Positions 6,892-15,998 are shown, numbered from the stretch's first letter. The stretch: DNA of 17,560 bases from Prevotellaceae bacterium (GCA_021204715.1 JAJPYW010000087.1:1-17560), one strand, 5' to 3'. Notes: generated from the sequence alone by a model not told the origin. Program-made: numbers and translations.

Positions 6892-9800
6892 ATGAAGCAT
6901 CCGGTCATACACCTTATTATATATATCAGCCTGTTGTGCCTGCCGCCCTTCACGGCGCATGCGGCTCCCGGCGGCAAGGCCGATGCCGTGCCGGCTTTCA
7001 TGTTCAAGCAACTCTCCACCGCCGAAGGACTATCCAACGGCAGTGTGCGCGCCATTCTTAGAGACAGCCGCGGTTTCCTGTGGATAGGCACCGAATCGGG
7101 GCTCAACAAATACGACGGCTACACGTTCAGGCAATACCACCGCAACAACTCCAACCTTTCAGACGACGACATATCCGACATATTCGAAGGCCCTGAAGGC
7201 AACATTTGGATACACACCTCCATGGGCTACAGCATTTACGATTACCAGACAGGCACCTTCGACAACGACTACAAAGCAGCCCTTGACAAGCTGCAGATAC
7301 CCGGCAAGAACATTCTCCATGTAGGGAAGACGGCAAGGAACGAGTTCTGGGCCTACGACACCTCCCTCCTCTATCTACGCAACTTGGACAACAACACATC
7401 GAAAACCTTCCCCCTTAGCGTCGAGAAGCTCTCCAACCTCGCCATCGGTACGCGGTACATCTATGTCATGTATGCCGACGGTACCCTCTGCAGCATCGAC
7501 AAGCACACCGCTGAAACGGTGGAGATGTCACTCCCGGCCGTTTACAAAACACTGTTGGCCGGCCACGACCCCCATGTCTATACAGGGCAGGGCGGCAGCC
7601 TGTGGGTGTACACTTCGCAAAACAGCCTACTGCTCTATCAAAGCGCGCCCGCTGCCGGTTGGGAAAACATCACCTTGGAAGGCAGCGAGGGACTTCCCTA
7701 CAACTGTATTCAACACATTTTAGATACGGGCGACGGCCATGTCTGGATTCTCACCTCCCATATAGGGCTTTACATCTACAACATCCGCGGCAAGTCGCTC
7801 GTCCACCTCATGCACAATCCCCTCAAGCCCCATACCCTTGCCAGCAACAACCTGAGCGCCATTTACCGCGACAAAGAGGGCACGGTTTATGTGGGCAACC
7901 GCAAGCACGGTCTGTGCTACTTCAGCCCCGCTTCCCAAACCTTCTTGGGCAACCAGTCGCCTGTACACAACGACATACTCGCCTTCAGCCGCGGCACCAA
8001 TCCTTCCTACATCTACTACGGCACCGACGGCTCGGGGCTGATACGCCGCTCGCTTCTCACCGGAGAGGACGAGCCGATAGCCACGCCTGCCAACATCGTG
8101 CTCGACCTTGCCACCGACAACCGGAACCGCCTGTGGATAGGCACCTATCAGAAAGGCCTGCTGTGCTACGACCAAGGGCGCGTCAAGCAATACACCACCG
8201 CAACCAGCCCCCTGCTCGAAGACAACGTCTACTCGGTCAAGGCCGACAACCGGGGCTACCTCTGGATAGGCACCATGAAGGGCTACATCCAACGCTTGGA
8301 TCCCGAAACAGAACAGTTCGAGACTATCCTCTACCGTCCGGGAGAGTTCTTCATACAAGACATGTTCTACGACGGCGGCCACTGTCTCTACGTGGCCAGT
8401 ATCGGCGGTTTAGTCATCATCGATACCAACACCCGCGCTTACACCATCTACGACGAGACCTCGCGCTTCCGGGAAAGCAAGATGCTCACCGTCTACAAAG
8501 ACAGCCGCGGCCTGCTGTGGATGGGCCATCCACACGGACTGAGCATTTGGGACGAACAGACCGACTCCATCCATTTCATCGACCAAAAGAGCGGGTTGGC
8601 GGCCAACTATGTCAAGACCATCATGGAAGACGGCAACCACCGTATGTGGATAGGTACGGGCAACGGCCTTTCGCGCATACAGCTCGACGGCAGCCGCGTC
8701 TCCTCCATTGTCAACTACTCCGTGAGCGACGGCCTGCTGTGCAACGACGCCAACATCCACGCCGTCTTGAAGCTCGACAACGGCAACATCCTCATGGGCA
8801 CGCCGAAGGGTTGCCAGACCATCGTTCCCCAAGAGATGCCTTCCGGCGGCTACGGTGCTTCGATTTACCTCACCGGCATAGACCTCAAGTCGGGCACATG
8901 GCACCCCGACATCCTTGGCGGCAAGTCATTGGAATGTGCCCAAGTCCTCTCCATTCCCGAACGGGAGAACTCGTTCACCCTCTCCTTCTCAGCCCTCGAC
9001 TTGGTAGAGAAAGACAAGATAAAGTACGCCTATCAAGTCAACCAAAGCCCCGCCGACTGGATATCGGCCGATAACAACAAAATCAACCTCTCCATGCTGC
9101 CCGCCGGCAGCTATACGCTCACCGTGAAGGCGTGCGATTCACAAGGCGTCTGGAGCCCCAACATCAAGACGCTCCGCATCAAGATACTGCCCCCTTGGTG
9201 GCGCGCGTGGTGGGCTTGGACGCTCTACGCCCTCATAGCTGCGGGCGCCGTTTGGCTCGTCGCGCGCAACCGGCAGGCACAGCGCCGGCAGCGGCAACTC
9301 ATGCAGACCATCGAGCAAGAGAACCAGCGGCAACAACACCTCAATGCGTTGAAACTGCAGTTCTTCGCCAACATCAGCCACGAGTTGCGCACGCCCTTGT
9401 CGCTCATCAAGGGCCCCCTCGAAGCCTTCTTTACCGAGCATCCCGAACACCGCAAGGGGCTGTTGGAGATGGTCAAGAAGAATGCCGACTACCTTTTGGA
9501 GCTCATCAACCAGCTGCTCGACTACCGTAAACTCGACGCCAAGTCAGAAGTGCTGCACTGCCGGCGCGACAATGTCGTGATGTTGCTCGCCGAGCTGTTC
9601 CACACTTTCGACCAAACCGCCCGCAAGCGAGGCATCGCCTACCGTCTCACCCTTCCCCACCACGCCGTCTTCATGGACTTCGACTACGACAAGCTGCGTA
9701 AAATCTGCCTGAACATCCTCTCCAACGCCTTCAAGTTCACCCCCGACAAAGGCAACATCACCCTGTCCGTGGCCGAAAGCGACACCCACTTGGAGCTCAC

Positions 9801-10917
9801 CTTCAGCGATACAGGATGCGGCATTGCCGACGCCTCCAAGGAGAAGATATTCCAACGATTCTACCAAGCCGACAAGAACCCGGCGGGCATCGGCGGCAGC
9901 GGCATCGGCCTGCACATCGTTTCCGAGTATGTCAAGATGTACCATGGCACCGTCAGCGTGGCCGACAACCACCCCACAGGCTCGGTATTCACCATACGCC
10001 TTCCCCTGCACCAGACAGGCACCGCCGCGTGTCAGCCAAGCGGCGGTGAGGGAACCATGCCCTCCACCGCTCCTGCCGAAGCCGACACACGCCCCACTGT
10101 CCTTTTGGTAGACGACAACCCCGACTTCCTCAAGTTCCTCTCGGGAAGCCTCTCCAAGCAATACCACGTAGTCAGAGCCACGAATGGCCGTGAAGCCATG
10201 GACATCTTGGAAAAGCGCGGGGTAAACTTGGTGATAAGCGACGTCATGATGCCCGTCATGGACGGTTTGGAACTCTGCGCCACCATCAAGCACGACGCGC
10301 ACCTCGCACACATTCCCGTCATCCTGCTCACGGCCAAAGCCGGCGAAGAGTACCTTTTAGACGGGCTGCACGGCGGTGCCGACGACTACATCACCAAACC
10401 CTTCAACATGGAAGTGCTCCAGCTGCGCGCCGCCAAACTCATCGAAGCCGGCGCTTGCCGCCAGCCTTTGCCGGGCGAAGAGGTCAAGTTGGAGCCGGGC
10501 CGCGTCGCCATCACACCGCTCGACCGCCAGCTCGTCGACAAAGCCATACAGATTGTAGAAGAAAACATCGGCAACAACGAGTTCTCCGTAGAAGAATTAG
10601 CCGGCAACCTGCACCTCTCGCGCAGCTATTTCTACAAGAAGATGGTCAAGATAACCGGCAAGAAACCCATTGAGTTCATCCGCACCATACGCATGCAGCG
10701 CGCCCGCCAGCTCCTTGCCGAAAGCCAGATGCAAGTCTCCGAGATAGCCTATACCTTGGGCTACAACTTCCCCAAAGTCTTCTCCAAGCACTTCAAGGAA
10801 GAGTTCCACGTCAGCCCGTCGGAATACATGCGCCGGCACGCCCTGCAAAATGGTACAGAGAAAGAAGGCGTATCCATTCACACCACTTTAAACACTCCAC
10901 ATGATGAAACAGATTAG
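6892..10917 (+). CDS. Hybrid two-component system sensor/regulator (HTCS)
   Basis: A 1341-residue one-protein two-component system. A signal peptide (MKHPVIHLIIYISLLCLPPF, cut near AHA) precedes a periplasmic sensor of repeated beta-propeller blades; the motif (F/L)LWIGTxxGLxxYD recurs about eight times. A Y_Y_Y domain follows, then a transmembrane helix (~774-791). The cytoplasmic part has a HisKA H-box NISHELRTP with phospho-His830 and an HATPase domain (N-box NILSNAFKF, DTGCGI, GGSGIGLHI). A receiver domain follows with Asp1074/1075, phospho-acceptor Asp1117 and Lys1169. A C-terminal AraC-type HTH occupies about 1211-1320. Such proteins bind a specific oligosaccharide in the periplasm and activate glycan-use genes. 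The ATG at 6892 is chosen for the signal peptide and promoter position; ATG 6862 is an alternative. The 3' end overlaps the GH3 gene by 17 bp. The ligand is probably a beta-linked gluco- or manno-oligosaccharide, inferred only from context. Confidence 0.95.
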   Translation: MKHPVIHLIIYISLLCLPPFTAHAAPGGKADAVPAFMFKQLSTAEGLSNGSVRAILRDSRGFLWIGTESGLNKYDGYTFRQYHRNNSNLSDDDISDIFEGPEGNIWIHTSMGYSIYDYQTGTFDNDYKAALDKLQIPGKNILHVGKTARNEFWAYDTSLLYLRNLDNNTSKTFPLSVEKLSNLAIGTRYIYVMYADGTLCSIDKHTAETVEMSLPAVYKTLLAGHDPHVYTGQGGSLWVYTSQNSLLLYQSAPAAGWENITLEGSEGLPYNCIQHILDTGDGHVWILTSHIGLYIYNIRGKSLVHLMHNPLKPHTLASNNLSAIYRDKEGTVYVGNRKHGLCYFSPASQTFLGNQSPVHNDILAFSRGTNPSYIYYGTDGSGLIRRSLLTGEDEPIATPANIVLDLATDNRNRLWIGTYQKGLLCYDQGRVKQYTTATSPLLEDNVYSVKADNRGYLWIGTMKGYIQRLDPETEQFETILYRPGEFFIQDMFYDGGHCLYVASIGGLVIIDTNTRAYTIYDETSRFRESKMLTVYKDSRGLLWMGHPHGLSIWDEQTDSIHFIDQKSGLAANYVKTIMEDGNHRMWIGTGNGLSRIQLDGSRVSSIVNYSVSDGLLCNDANIHAVLKLDNGNILMGTPKGCQTIVPQEMPSGGYGASIYLTGIDLKSGTWHPDILGGKSLECAQVLSIPERENSFTLSFSALDLVEKDKIKYAYQVNQSPADWISADNNKINLSMLPAGSYTLTVKACDSQGVWSPNIKTLRIKILPPWWRAWWAWTLYALIAAGAVWLVARNRQAQRRQRQLMQTIEQENQRQQHLNALKLQFFANISHELRTPLSLIKGPLEAFFTEHPEHRKGLLEMVKKNADYLLELINQLLDYRKLDAKSEVLHCRRDNVVMLLAELFHTFDQTARKRGIAYRLTLPHHAVFMDFDYDKLRKICLNILSNAFKFTPDKGNITLSVAESDTHLELTFSDTGCGIADASKEKIFQRFYQADKNPAGIGGSGIGLHIVSEYVKMYHGTVSVADNHPTGSVFTIRLPLHQTGTAACQPSGGEGTMPSTAPAEADTRPTVLLVDDNPDFLKFLSGSLSKQYHVVRATNGREAMDILEKRGVNLVISDVMMPVMDGLELCATIKHDAHLAHIPVILLTAKAGEEYLLDGLHGGADDYITKPFNMEVLQLRAAKLIEAGACRQPLPGEEVKLEPGRVAITPLDRQLVDKAIQIVEENIGNNEFSVEELAGNLHLSRSYFYKKMVKITGKKPIEFIRTIRMQRARQLLAESQMQVSEIAYTLGYNFPKVFSKHFKEEFHVSPSEYMRRHALQNGTEKEGVSIHTTLNTPHDETD

Positions 10918-13246
10918 ATTTATCCTTTCCATCAGCTTGGCAGCATGCCTCTGCGCCTGCCGGCAAGCCCCCGTCGACGTCGTATCGCCCTTGTTGCAGC
11001 ACGAAGACGAAATAAGCCGTGTCATCGACAGCATGACCTTGGAAGAAAAAGTGGCGATGCTTCACGGCAACACCCTGTTCTCCTCGGCAGGCGTGGCGCG
11101 TTTGGGCATCGCCGACATACGCTACACCGACGGTCCCTTCGGCATCCGCGAAGAGTTGGAGCCCGATAGTTGGAACTCCTTGCAACTGACTACCGACTCG
11201 GCCACCTTCTTCCCCACCGGTTCCGCCTTGGCCGCAACATGGAGCGATGAATGGGCCTACCAATACGGCGAAGCCTTGGCTGCCGAAGCCCGGCTGCGCG
11301 GCAAAGACATGATACTTGGCCCCGCCATCAATATACAGCGCATCCCCACCGGCGGGCGCACTTACGAATACCTCAGTGAAGACCCGCTGCTCAGTGCGGC
11401 GTTGGCCGTGGGCTACACACGCGGCGTGCAGGACCACGACGAAGCCGTCTGCTTGAAACACTATGCCCTGAACAACCAAGAAAACATGCGCGGCTTTGTC
11501 GACGCCCGGGTATCCGAGCGCGCCTTGCGCGAAATCTACCTCGCCCCCTTTGAAGCCGCCGTCCGCGAGGCAGGCGCCTACGGCGTCATGGCCGCCTACA
11601 ACAAAGTGAACGGAGAGTGGTGCGCCCAGAACGAGACGCTCTTGAACAAGATACTGCGCGGGGAATGGGGCTTCCAAGGCATCGTTATCTCCGACTGGGG
11701 CGGCACCCACTCCACCGTCGCCTCCGCCATGGCCGGCCTCGATGTAGAGATGCCCGACGACCGTTACATGGGCGGGGCCCTTATCGACTCCGTCCGCGCC
11801 GGCATCGTGCCCGAAGCGGTCATCGACGAGAAAGTGCGCCACCTGCTGCGCGTGCGCATGGCCGTTCCGCCCGTACCCCAAGAAGAAGCCAACACACAAA
11901 CAACCTCCCAACCTGCCGGCCGGCAGACAGCCTACGACATTGCCTCGCGCAGCATTGTCTTGCTCAAGAACAACGGCGTGCTGCCCATCGACAGCAGTGT
12001 AAACCGCATTGCCGTCATAGGCGACAACGCCGTGCGCCGCATGGCCCGGGGCGGCTTGGGTGCCGGCGTGAAAGCCCTCTATGAAATCACCCCGTTAGAA
12101 GGACTTGAAATGGCCTTTGAAGGCAGTGGCGTCACCATGCAGTATGCCCAAGGTTACGTGCCCCAAGAATACTTCTCCCGCCACGGCCAAGAGAACCGCC
12201 CCACACCGGCCGGGGAGCAGGCGTGGCGGCAGCAGTCGCGCAAGCTCGCCGATGAAGCCGTCGCCTTGGCCGCCGGGTGCGACCTTGTCGTCTTCGTGGG
12301 CGGCGACAACCGTGAAGTAGAGACCGAAGGCACCGACCGCAAAGACATCACCCTGCCCTACGGACAAGACGAACTCCTTGCCCGCATCGCCGCGGTCAAT
12401 CCCAACATCGTGTCGGTCATGGTCACAGGCGCCCCTGTCGACTTGCGCGGCGTCGCCTCCCATTCGGCCGCCATTGTAATATCTTGGTTCAACGGTTCGG
12501 AAGGCGGACACGCTTTGGCCGACGTTCTTACCGGCAACATCGCCCCTTCGGGCAAGCTGCCCTTCACCTTCCCCGCCCGCTTGGAAGACGTTCCCGCCTA
12601 CAGCTTGGGCGTCTATCCCCAAGAAGAACATGGGATCTGTGTCAAAACTCAAAAAGATCCACTTCGGAGGCCGAAGGCCGACCAAGCCTCCCCTATTAGG
12701 GGAGGTTTGGAGGGGTGGTCAAGCAATGTCCCCGAAGGAGATGTGTCTTTTGACACAGTCCCCGACAAGGACGCTTTTGGGGCAAGCCAGAAAGCCGAAG
12801 CCCGCTACGACGAAGACATCTTGGTGGGCTACCGCTGGTACACCACCAAAGGAGTGGCCCCGCTTTATCCCTTCGGCCACGGCCTTTCCTACACGCTCTT
12901 CATCTACTCCTACCTCGAGACACGCGTCACCAAGAGCGGCATCGACGTAACCTTCACCTTGACCAACGCCGGCAAGATGGATGCCGAAGAAGTGGCGCAA
13001 GTCTACGTTACACGGTCCGAGTCGGCCATCGAGCGCCCCGCGTTAGAGCTGAAAGGCTTCCAACGTGTAGCCCTGAAAGCCGGCGAAAGCAAGCAAGTCA
13101 ACATCTCCATTCCCTACGACCGGCTGCGCCACTGGGACGAGCAACTACACGGCTGGGCACTCGAAGAAGGCCCCGCCCTTGTCCGCGTGGGCGCCTCGTC
13201 CATCAACCTGCCTTTGGAAGATGAAGTTTTAATCAAGAAGAAGTAA
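10901..13246 (+). CDS. GH3 beta-glycosidase lipoprotein with an in-frame palindromic insert
   Basis: The 781-residue glycoside hydrolase family 3 enzyme is probably a beta-glucosidase. The signal peptide MMKQIRFILSISLAACLCAC ends in a lipobox (LCAC, Cys20; LAAC, Cys16 possible), so it is lipid-anchored in the periplasm or outer membrane. The (beta/alpha)8 domain has KHYALNNQE and the nucleophile Asp265 in GIVISDWGG. The second domain has the acid/base candidate Glu476 in EVETEGTDRKDITLP. An FnIII-like domain forms the C terminus (from GYRWYTTKG on). Between YSLGVYPQEE and RYDEDILVGYRWY, where the family normally has a short linker, lies a stretch of about 60 residues. Its core, Gly578-Pro621, is encoded by a palindrome-rich insert. 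The gene overlaps the HTCS gene by 17 bp (ATG 10901) or 14 bp (ATG 10904), which suggests translational coupling. Beta-xylosidase activity is a less likely alternative. Confidence 0.93.
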   Translation: MMKQIRFILSISLAACLCACRQAPVDVVSPLLQHEDEISRVIDSMTLEEKVAMLHGNTLFSSAGVARLGIADIRYTDGPFGIREELEPDSWNSLQLTTDSATFFPTGSALAATWSDEWAYQYGEALAAEARLRGKDMILGPAINIQRIPTGGRTYEYLSEDPLLSAALAVGYTRGVQDHDEAVCLKHYALNNQENMRGFVDARVSERALREIYLAPFEAAVREAGAYGVMAAYNKVNGEWCAQNETLLNKILRGEWGFQGIVISDWGGTHSTVASAMAGLDVEMPDDRYMGGALIDSVRAGIVPEAVIDEKVRHLLRVRMAVPPVPQEEANTQTTSQPAGRQTAYDIASRSIVLLKNNGVLPIDSSVNRIAVIGDNAVRRMARGGLGAGVKALYEITPLEGLEMAFEGSGVTMQYAQGYVPQEYFSRHGQENRPTPAGEQAWRQQSRKLADEAVALAAGCDLVVFVGGDNREVETEGTDRKDITLPYGQDELLARIAAVNPNIVSVMVTGAPVDLRGVASHSAAIVISWFNGSEGGHALADVLTGNIAPSGKLPFTFPARLEDVPAYSLGVYPQEEHGICVKTQKDPLRRPKADQASPIRGGLEGWSSNVPEGDVSFDTVPDKDAFGASQKAEARYDEDILVGYRWYTTKGVAPLYPFGHGLSYTLFIYSYLETRVTKSGIDVTFTLTNAGKMDAEEVAQVYVTRSESAIERPALELKGFQRVALKAGESKQVNISIPYDRLRHWDEQLHGWALEEGPALVRVGASSINLPLEDEVLIKKK
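12632..12763. repeat. Palindromic repeat-like insert with inverted ends inside the GH3 gene
   Basis: The ends carry inverted repeats. CTGTGTCAAAA (12637-12647) is matched perfectly by TTTTGACACAG (12748-12758), and the match extends imperfectly to 12632 and 12763. Inside are further hairpins: GGATCT/AGATCC (12633-12660), CTTCGG/CCGAAG (12662-12676), the near-perfect palindrome CCTCCCCTATTAGGGGAGG (12687-12705) enclosed by GACCA/TGGTC (12680-12720), and TGTGTC/GACACA (12742-12757). The span is 132 bp, exactly 44 codons, and has no stop in the GH3 frame. The core resembles short repeats scattered in Bacteroidales genomes (from memory, not checked). Exact ends and any target duplication are not certain. 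Confidence 0.72.
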
Positions 13247-13248
13247 AG

Positions 13249-13271
13249 ACAGCTTGCACCGGGGAAGCTGT
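13249..13271 (-). terminator. Possible terminator between the convergent GH3 and vsr genes
   Basis: ACAGCTT (13249-13255) and AAGCTGT (13265-13271) form a 7-bp stem with a 9-nt loop. On the minus strand it is followed by CTTTACTTCTTCTTG, a T-rich run, so it could end the vsr operon transcript. On the plus strand it lies directly after the GH3 stop but lacks a T run. Two more inverted repeats follow in the gap: TGCAGGG/CCCTGCA (13272-13300) and CCCTCA/TGAGGG (13305-13326). Confidence 0.45.
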
Positions 13272-13354
13272 TGCAGGGAAAGCAATGCGCCAACCCTGCA
13301 TACACCCTCACGGCTGCGTATGAGGGGGACACTGCACGCACGCTTATGGCATCC

Positions 13355-13795
13355 TTACCGCCGCGTGCGGTCCTGCAGAAAGATATGGTTCAGCGTAAAG
13401 GCAAGCGACTCCAACGTCTGATCCCGCACCTTGGGTTTGAGCTGGCACTCCCACACGGTAATGCAGTGCCAGCCTAACCGTGCCACGGCATGTTGTTCGG
13501 CTACATCGCGTGTGCGGTTGCGTGTTATCTTCTCTTGCCAGAACGCCGTGTTGGTCTTGGGCAAATGGAAATACCTGCACCCTTCATGCCCGTGCCAGAA
13601 GCAACCGTTTACATAAATCACCGTGCGGTACTTGCGCAACACCAAGTCGGGATGCCCCGGCAACCGCGGATGGTTCAGCCTGTAACGGAAACCCCGTGCG
13701 AAGAGATACTTCCTCACTACCATTTCCGGCTTGGTGTTTCTACTGTGTATTGCCGCCATGCACCGGTGCCGTTGTTCAGGAGTCATGCTGTCCAT
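13355..13795 (-). CDS. vsr: Very short patch repair endonuclease
   Basis: The product is 146 aa and belongs to the Vsr family of DNA mismatch endonucleases. These nick beside T:G mismatches that arise when 5-methylcytosine deaminates at a methyltransferase site. The family pattern is clear: SRNTKPE near the N terminus, the PGHPDLVL motif with catalytic Asp50 (Asp51 in E. coli), and the YVNGCFWHGHEGC zinc region (Cys65, His68, His70, Cys73). FWQEKITRNRTRD and VWEC (Cys117) follow. The ATG at 13795 is chosen; an in-frame TTG at 13801 is two codons upstream. The gene follows the nuclease gene by 28 bp, so it is the last gene of the restriction operon. Its presence predicts a cytosine-5 methyltransferase nearby, which is not in the window. 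Confidence 0.95.
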   Translation of the reverse strand: MDSMTPEQRHRCMAAIHSRNTKPEMVVRKYLFARGFRYRLNHPRLPGHPDLVLRKYRTVIYVNGCFWHGHEGCRYFHLPKTNTAFWQEKITRNRTRDVAEQHAVARLGWHCITVWECQLKPKVRDQTLESLAFTLNHIFLQDRTRR

Positions 13796-13823
13796 AGGCA
13801 AACAAAAAGATAAACAAGCCCCG

Positions 13824-15998
13824 TCAAGCGCCGGCCTTCTTCAACAAAGCCTGCACAGGCAACAGTTGCGGGTAATAACTTTCACTCCGCGCAAGGGCGA
13901 TGGGCGTGAGATCCAACTCGGGCAACCCTACTACAGCCTCCTTCTTCACCGAGTAGACCAAGTAGAGAGAAGCCCCTTTCTTTGTCACCGGCATGTTCCC
14001 TATATCATCTCCCGCTACAAGCTTTGGCCCCTTGCCGTCCGTATAGAATACACTGTACCTCTTACTTTTGTTGTGTACAATGACATACCTTACATTCGTA
14101 AACCCCTCCACCAATTGCAGCGTGGCTCCGTCCATATTAAGCGCGATGCCCATTTTGCCGGCCGCCTTCAACTGCCCGATGAAATTCCCATAATTATCCC
14201 CCATTCTGGTAACGCACAACGCCAAGTCATTGTCTCCGATGGTTGCCGCCACCGCACCCGTCGCCACAGCGGGCAACGCCTTATTAGGATCTTGCCCCAA
14301 CGGACAAAGCTCCACATAGAAATAGCGGCGCAATTCATCAATCAAAGCATCATTTTCCGGTTTGCACTTGTTATCCAAAGCCAAAGAGATAATGCCCTTG
14401 TCCGTATAGGGCGCATACAACTTGCCCAATACCTCTTGAAAATGTCCTTTGATGTAGGCCTCACCGTCCACGCCGGGCAAGGCGCGCATGGCATAGAAAT
14501 CATAATCCTTCTTTAGCCACTCTTGAATCTCCTCACGGAACGTCCGGCGCACCTTTTCCTTCCACACCGCTTTCTGCGAGGCGTTGTTACGGGCGTATAG
14601 TGAAAGCACGAAAAGAAAATTCACATCATAATGGAAAAGCAGCAGCGTGTCACGGTCGAAGAGCCGGTTCTTGAATTGGAACTGACTGTGGCGGTTATGT
14701 TTGCGGTCGGTACGCTCTATGCCATCGTCACCATAGCTGAAGCGTCCATTCCCATCCTTGTACATCTTCGCACTGATGAAGAAATTGGGTATGATGTTGT
14801 ACCCCTCGGTCACGTCATCGCGCAGTCGCACGCTGGGGTTCTCTTCCTTTTCATCGTTAAAAAGATTCAAGTTCCACTGAATGACATTATGGGCATACGT
14901 GTATTGCTTGTAGATAGATTCCTTCGTAAGTTCGTGCCCTATCTTGTAATATTTACTGTCGCCTATGTAATAGGTCTTCCGGTTGCGGCTGTCTATCAAG
15001 CTGGCATCCCTAAAGATGTGGTCCAATACCTTGCCGTCTTCCTGCCTCTTCTTTAAGTTATCGGGCAACGTCCGGTCGCCTATTAACTCGTCTATGATGG
15101 CTTCAAACACAATATAAAAGTCCTTCACAAGCAAGTACTCCTTTTGCCGGGTGTTCACGAACACTTTCCGCGATTCATCGAAGAAAGCGTAACAAAGCCC
15201 CCACAACTCAAGATCCTTGTCAGAGAAATACTTGTATTTTATCTGCAGCAACCTTGTGCACCCGAAACCCTTCAAGTACGTCTCGAACTGCTTGCCCTTG
15301 ATGAGTTGGAAATGGCAGTCAATCTCCTTGGCGAAACCGTAAGTGTCGCCCACATAGTTCAATATAGAGAAGAATATCACCAACAACTCCTCGTCGAAAT
15401 CCACCTGCCGCTTCTTGTTCACCGGGTTCAAGTAGACCGGCTTTCCCCGCTGCACAATGGCATCGGTAGTGGAGATGGTGCGCGTCCAGTTTATCTTGTC
15501 GTAGCCCGAGTGCAGGTTCTTCAATATAAAGAAGAAGAGGTTGCGGTTGTCGCGGTTGAACTGTATGAGCGACAGCAATATGTCTAAATAGGTGTTGCTC
15601 AATCTGCGCCTTCCTCTGCCCACCTGGTGTATGAACGACTGGCACACGATCGTGTTCTCCGGGTGGCTGTTCTTGTAGACCACGATGGCTCGATACACCC
15701 ACACGGCGAGCTTGTAGATGAAATCCTTCTCCTGCTGCTTGAGTTTCCCTTCCGGATTGATAATATCCTCTGGTCTGTATTCGCCGAACACCTTTTCTTG
15801 TTTATCATCCCCGCTCTCCTTGAGCAATACCTTGGGCAGAATGAATACACAGTCCTTCACCGAGCTGTTGTAGTTGTAGTAATAGCCCACATAATGCACC
15901 GACACCTTGCCCTGCATGTCCATCAAGGGATCAAGGCCTTGCAGCACCTCCTTTACAGCATCGGCCTCATACCGGTATTCTTCGATGAGGATTTTCAT
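13824..15998 (-). CDS. LlaJI/McrC-like restriction nuclease subunit with long C-terminal extension
   Basis: A 724-residue protein that looks like the nuclease subunit of a LlaJI-type (McrBC-related) restriction system. The N-terminal half has the family's VSVHYVGYYYN and CVFILPKVLL segments (residues 32-59) and a basic GRGRRRLSNTYLDILLSL helix. The PD-(D/E)XK core is YYIGDSKYYK with Asp347 and Lys349, with an acidic partner upstream (Asp326, Asp331 or Asp336). KQYTYAHNVI follows, as in LlaJI-family proteins. Residues ~455-570 continue with a DVNFLFVLSLYARNNAS region. Residues ~575-724 form a further beta-rich module that I cannot name. The ATG overlaps the McrB-like stop as ATGA, the usual coupling of motor and nuclease genes. 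The McrB-like partner would recruit it to cleave DNA lacking, or carrying, a given methylation state. Confidence 0.82.
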   Translation of the reverse strand: MKILIEEYRYEADAVKEVLQGLDPLMDMQGKVSVHYVGYYYNYNSSVKDCVFILPKVLLKESGDDKQEKVFGEYRPEDIINPEGKLKQQEKDFIYKLAVWVYRAIVVYKNSHPENTIVCQSFIHQVGRGRRRLSNTYLDILLSLIQFNRDNRNLFFFILKNLHSGYDKINWTRTISTTDAIVQRGKPVYLNPVNKKRQVDFDEELLVIFFSILNYVGDTYGFAKEIDCHFQLIKGKQFETYLKGFGCTRLLQIKYKYFSDKDLELWGLCYAFFDESRKVFVNTRQKEYLLVKDFYIVFEAIIDELIGDRTLPDNLKKRQEDGKVLDHIFRDASLIDSRNRKTYYIGDSKYYKIGHELTKESIYKQYTYAHNVIQWNLNLFNDEKEENPSVRLRDDVTEGYNIIPNFFISAKMYKDGNGRFSYGDDGIERTDRKHNRHSQFQFKNRLFDRDTLLLFHYDVNFLFVLSLYARNNASQKAVWKEKVRRTFREEIQEWLKKDYDFYAMRALPGVDGEAYIKGHFQEVLGKLYAPYTDKGIISLALDNKCKPENDALIDELRRYFYVELCPLGQDPNKALPAVATGAVAATIGDNDLALCVTRMGDNYGNFIGQLKAAGKMGIALNMDGATLQLVEGFTNVRYVIVHNKSKRYSVFYTDGKGPKLVAGDDIGNMPVTKKGASLYLVYSVKKEAVVGLPELDLTPIALARSESYYPQLLPVQALLKKAGA

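Noticed and set aside
7602..9074. Plus-strand open frame of 490 codons inside the HTCS gene
   Set aside because: It is very rich in Arg, His and Pro, as expected from a shifted reading of a GC-rich gene, and overlaps the clear beta-propeller repeats.
13731..14516. Plus-strand open frame of 261 codons opposite the nuclease gene
   Set aside because: It is antisense to the 3' end of the nuclease gene and the start of vsr, both of which are recognised, and has no family resemblance.
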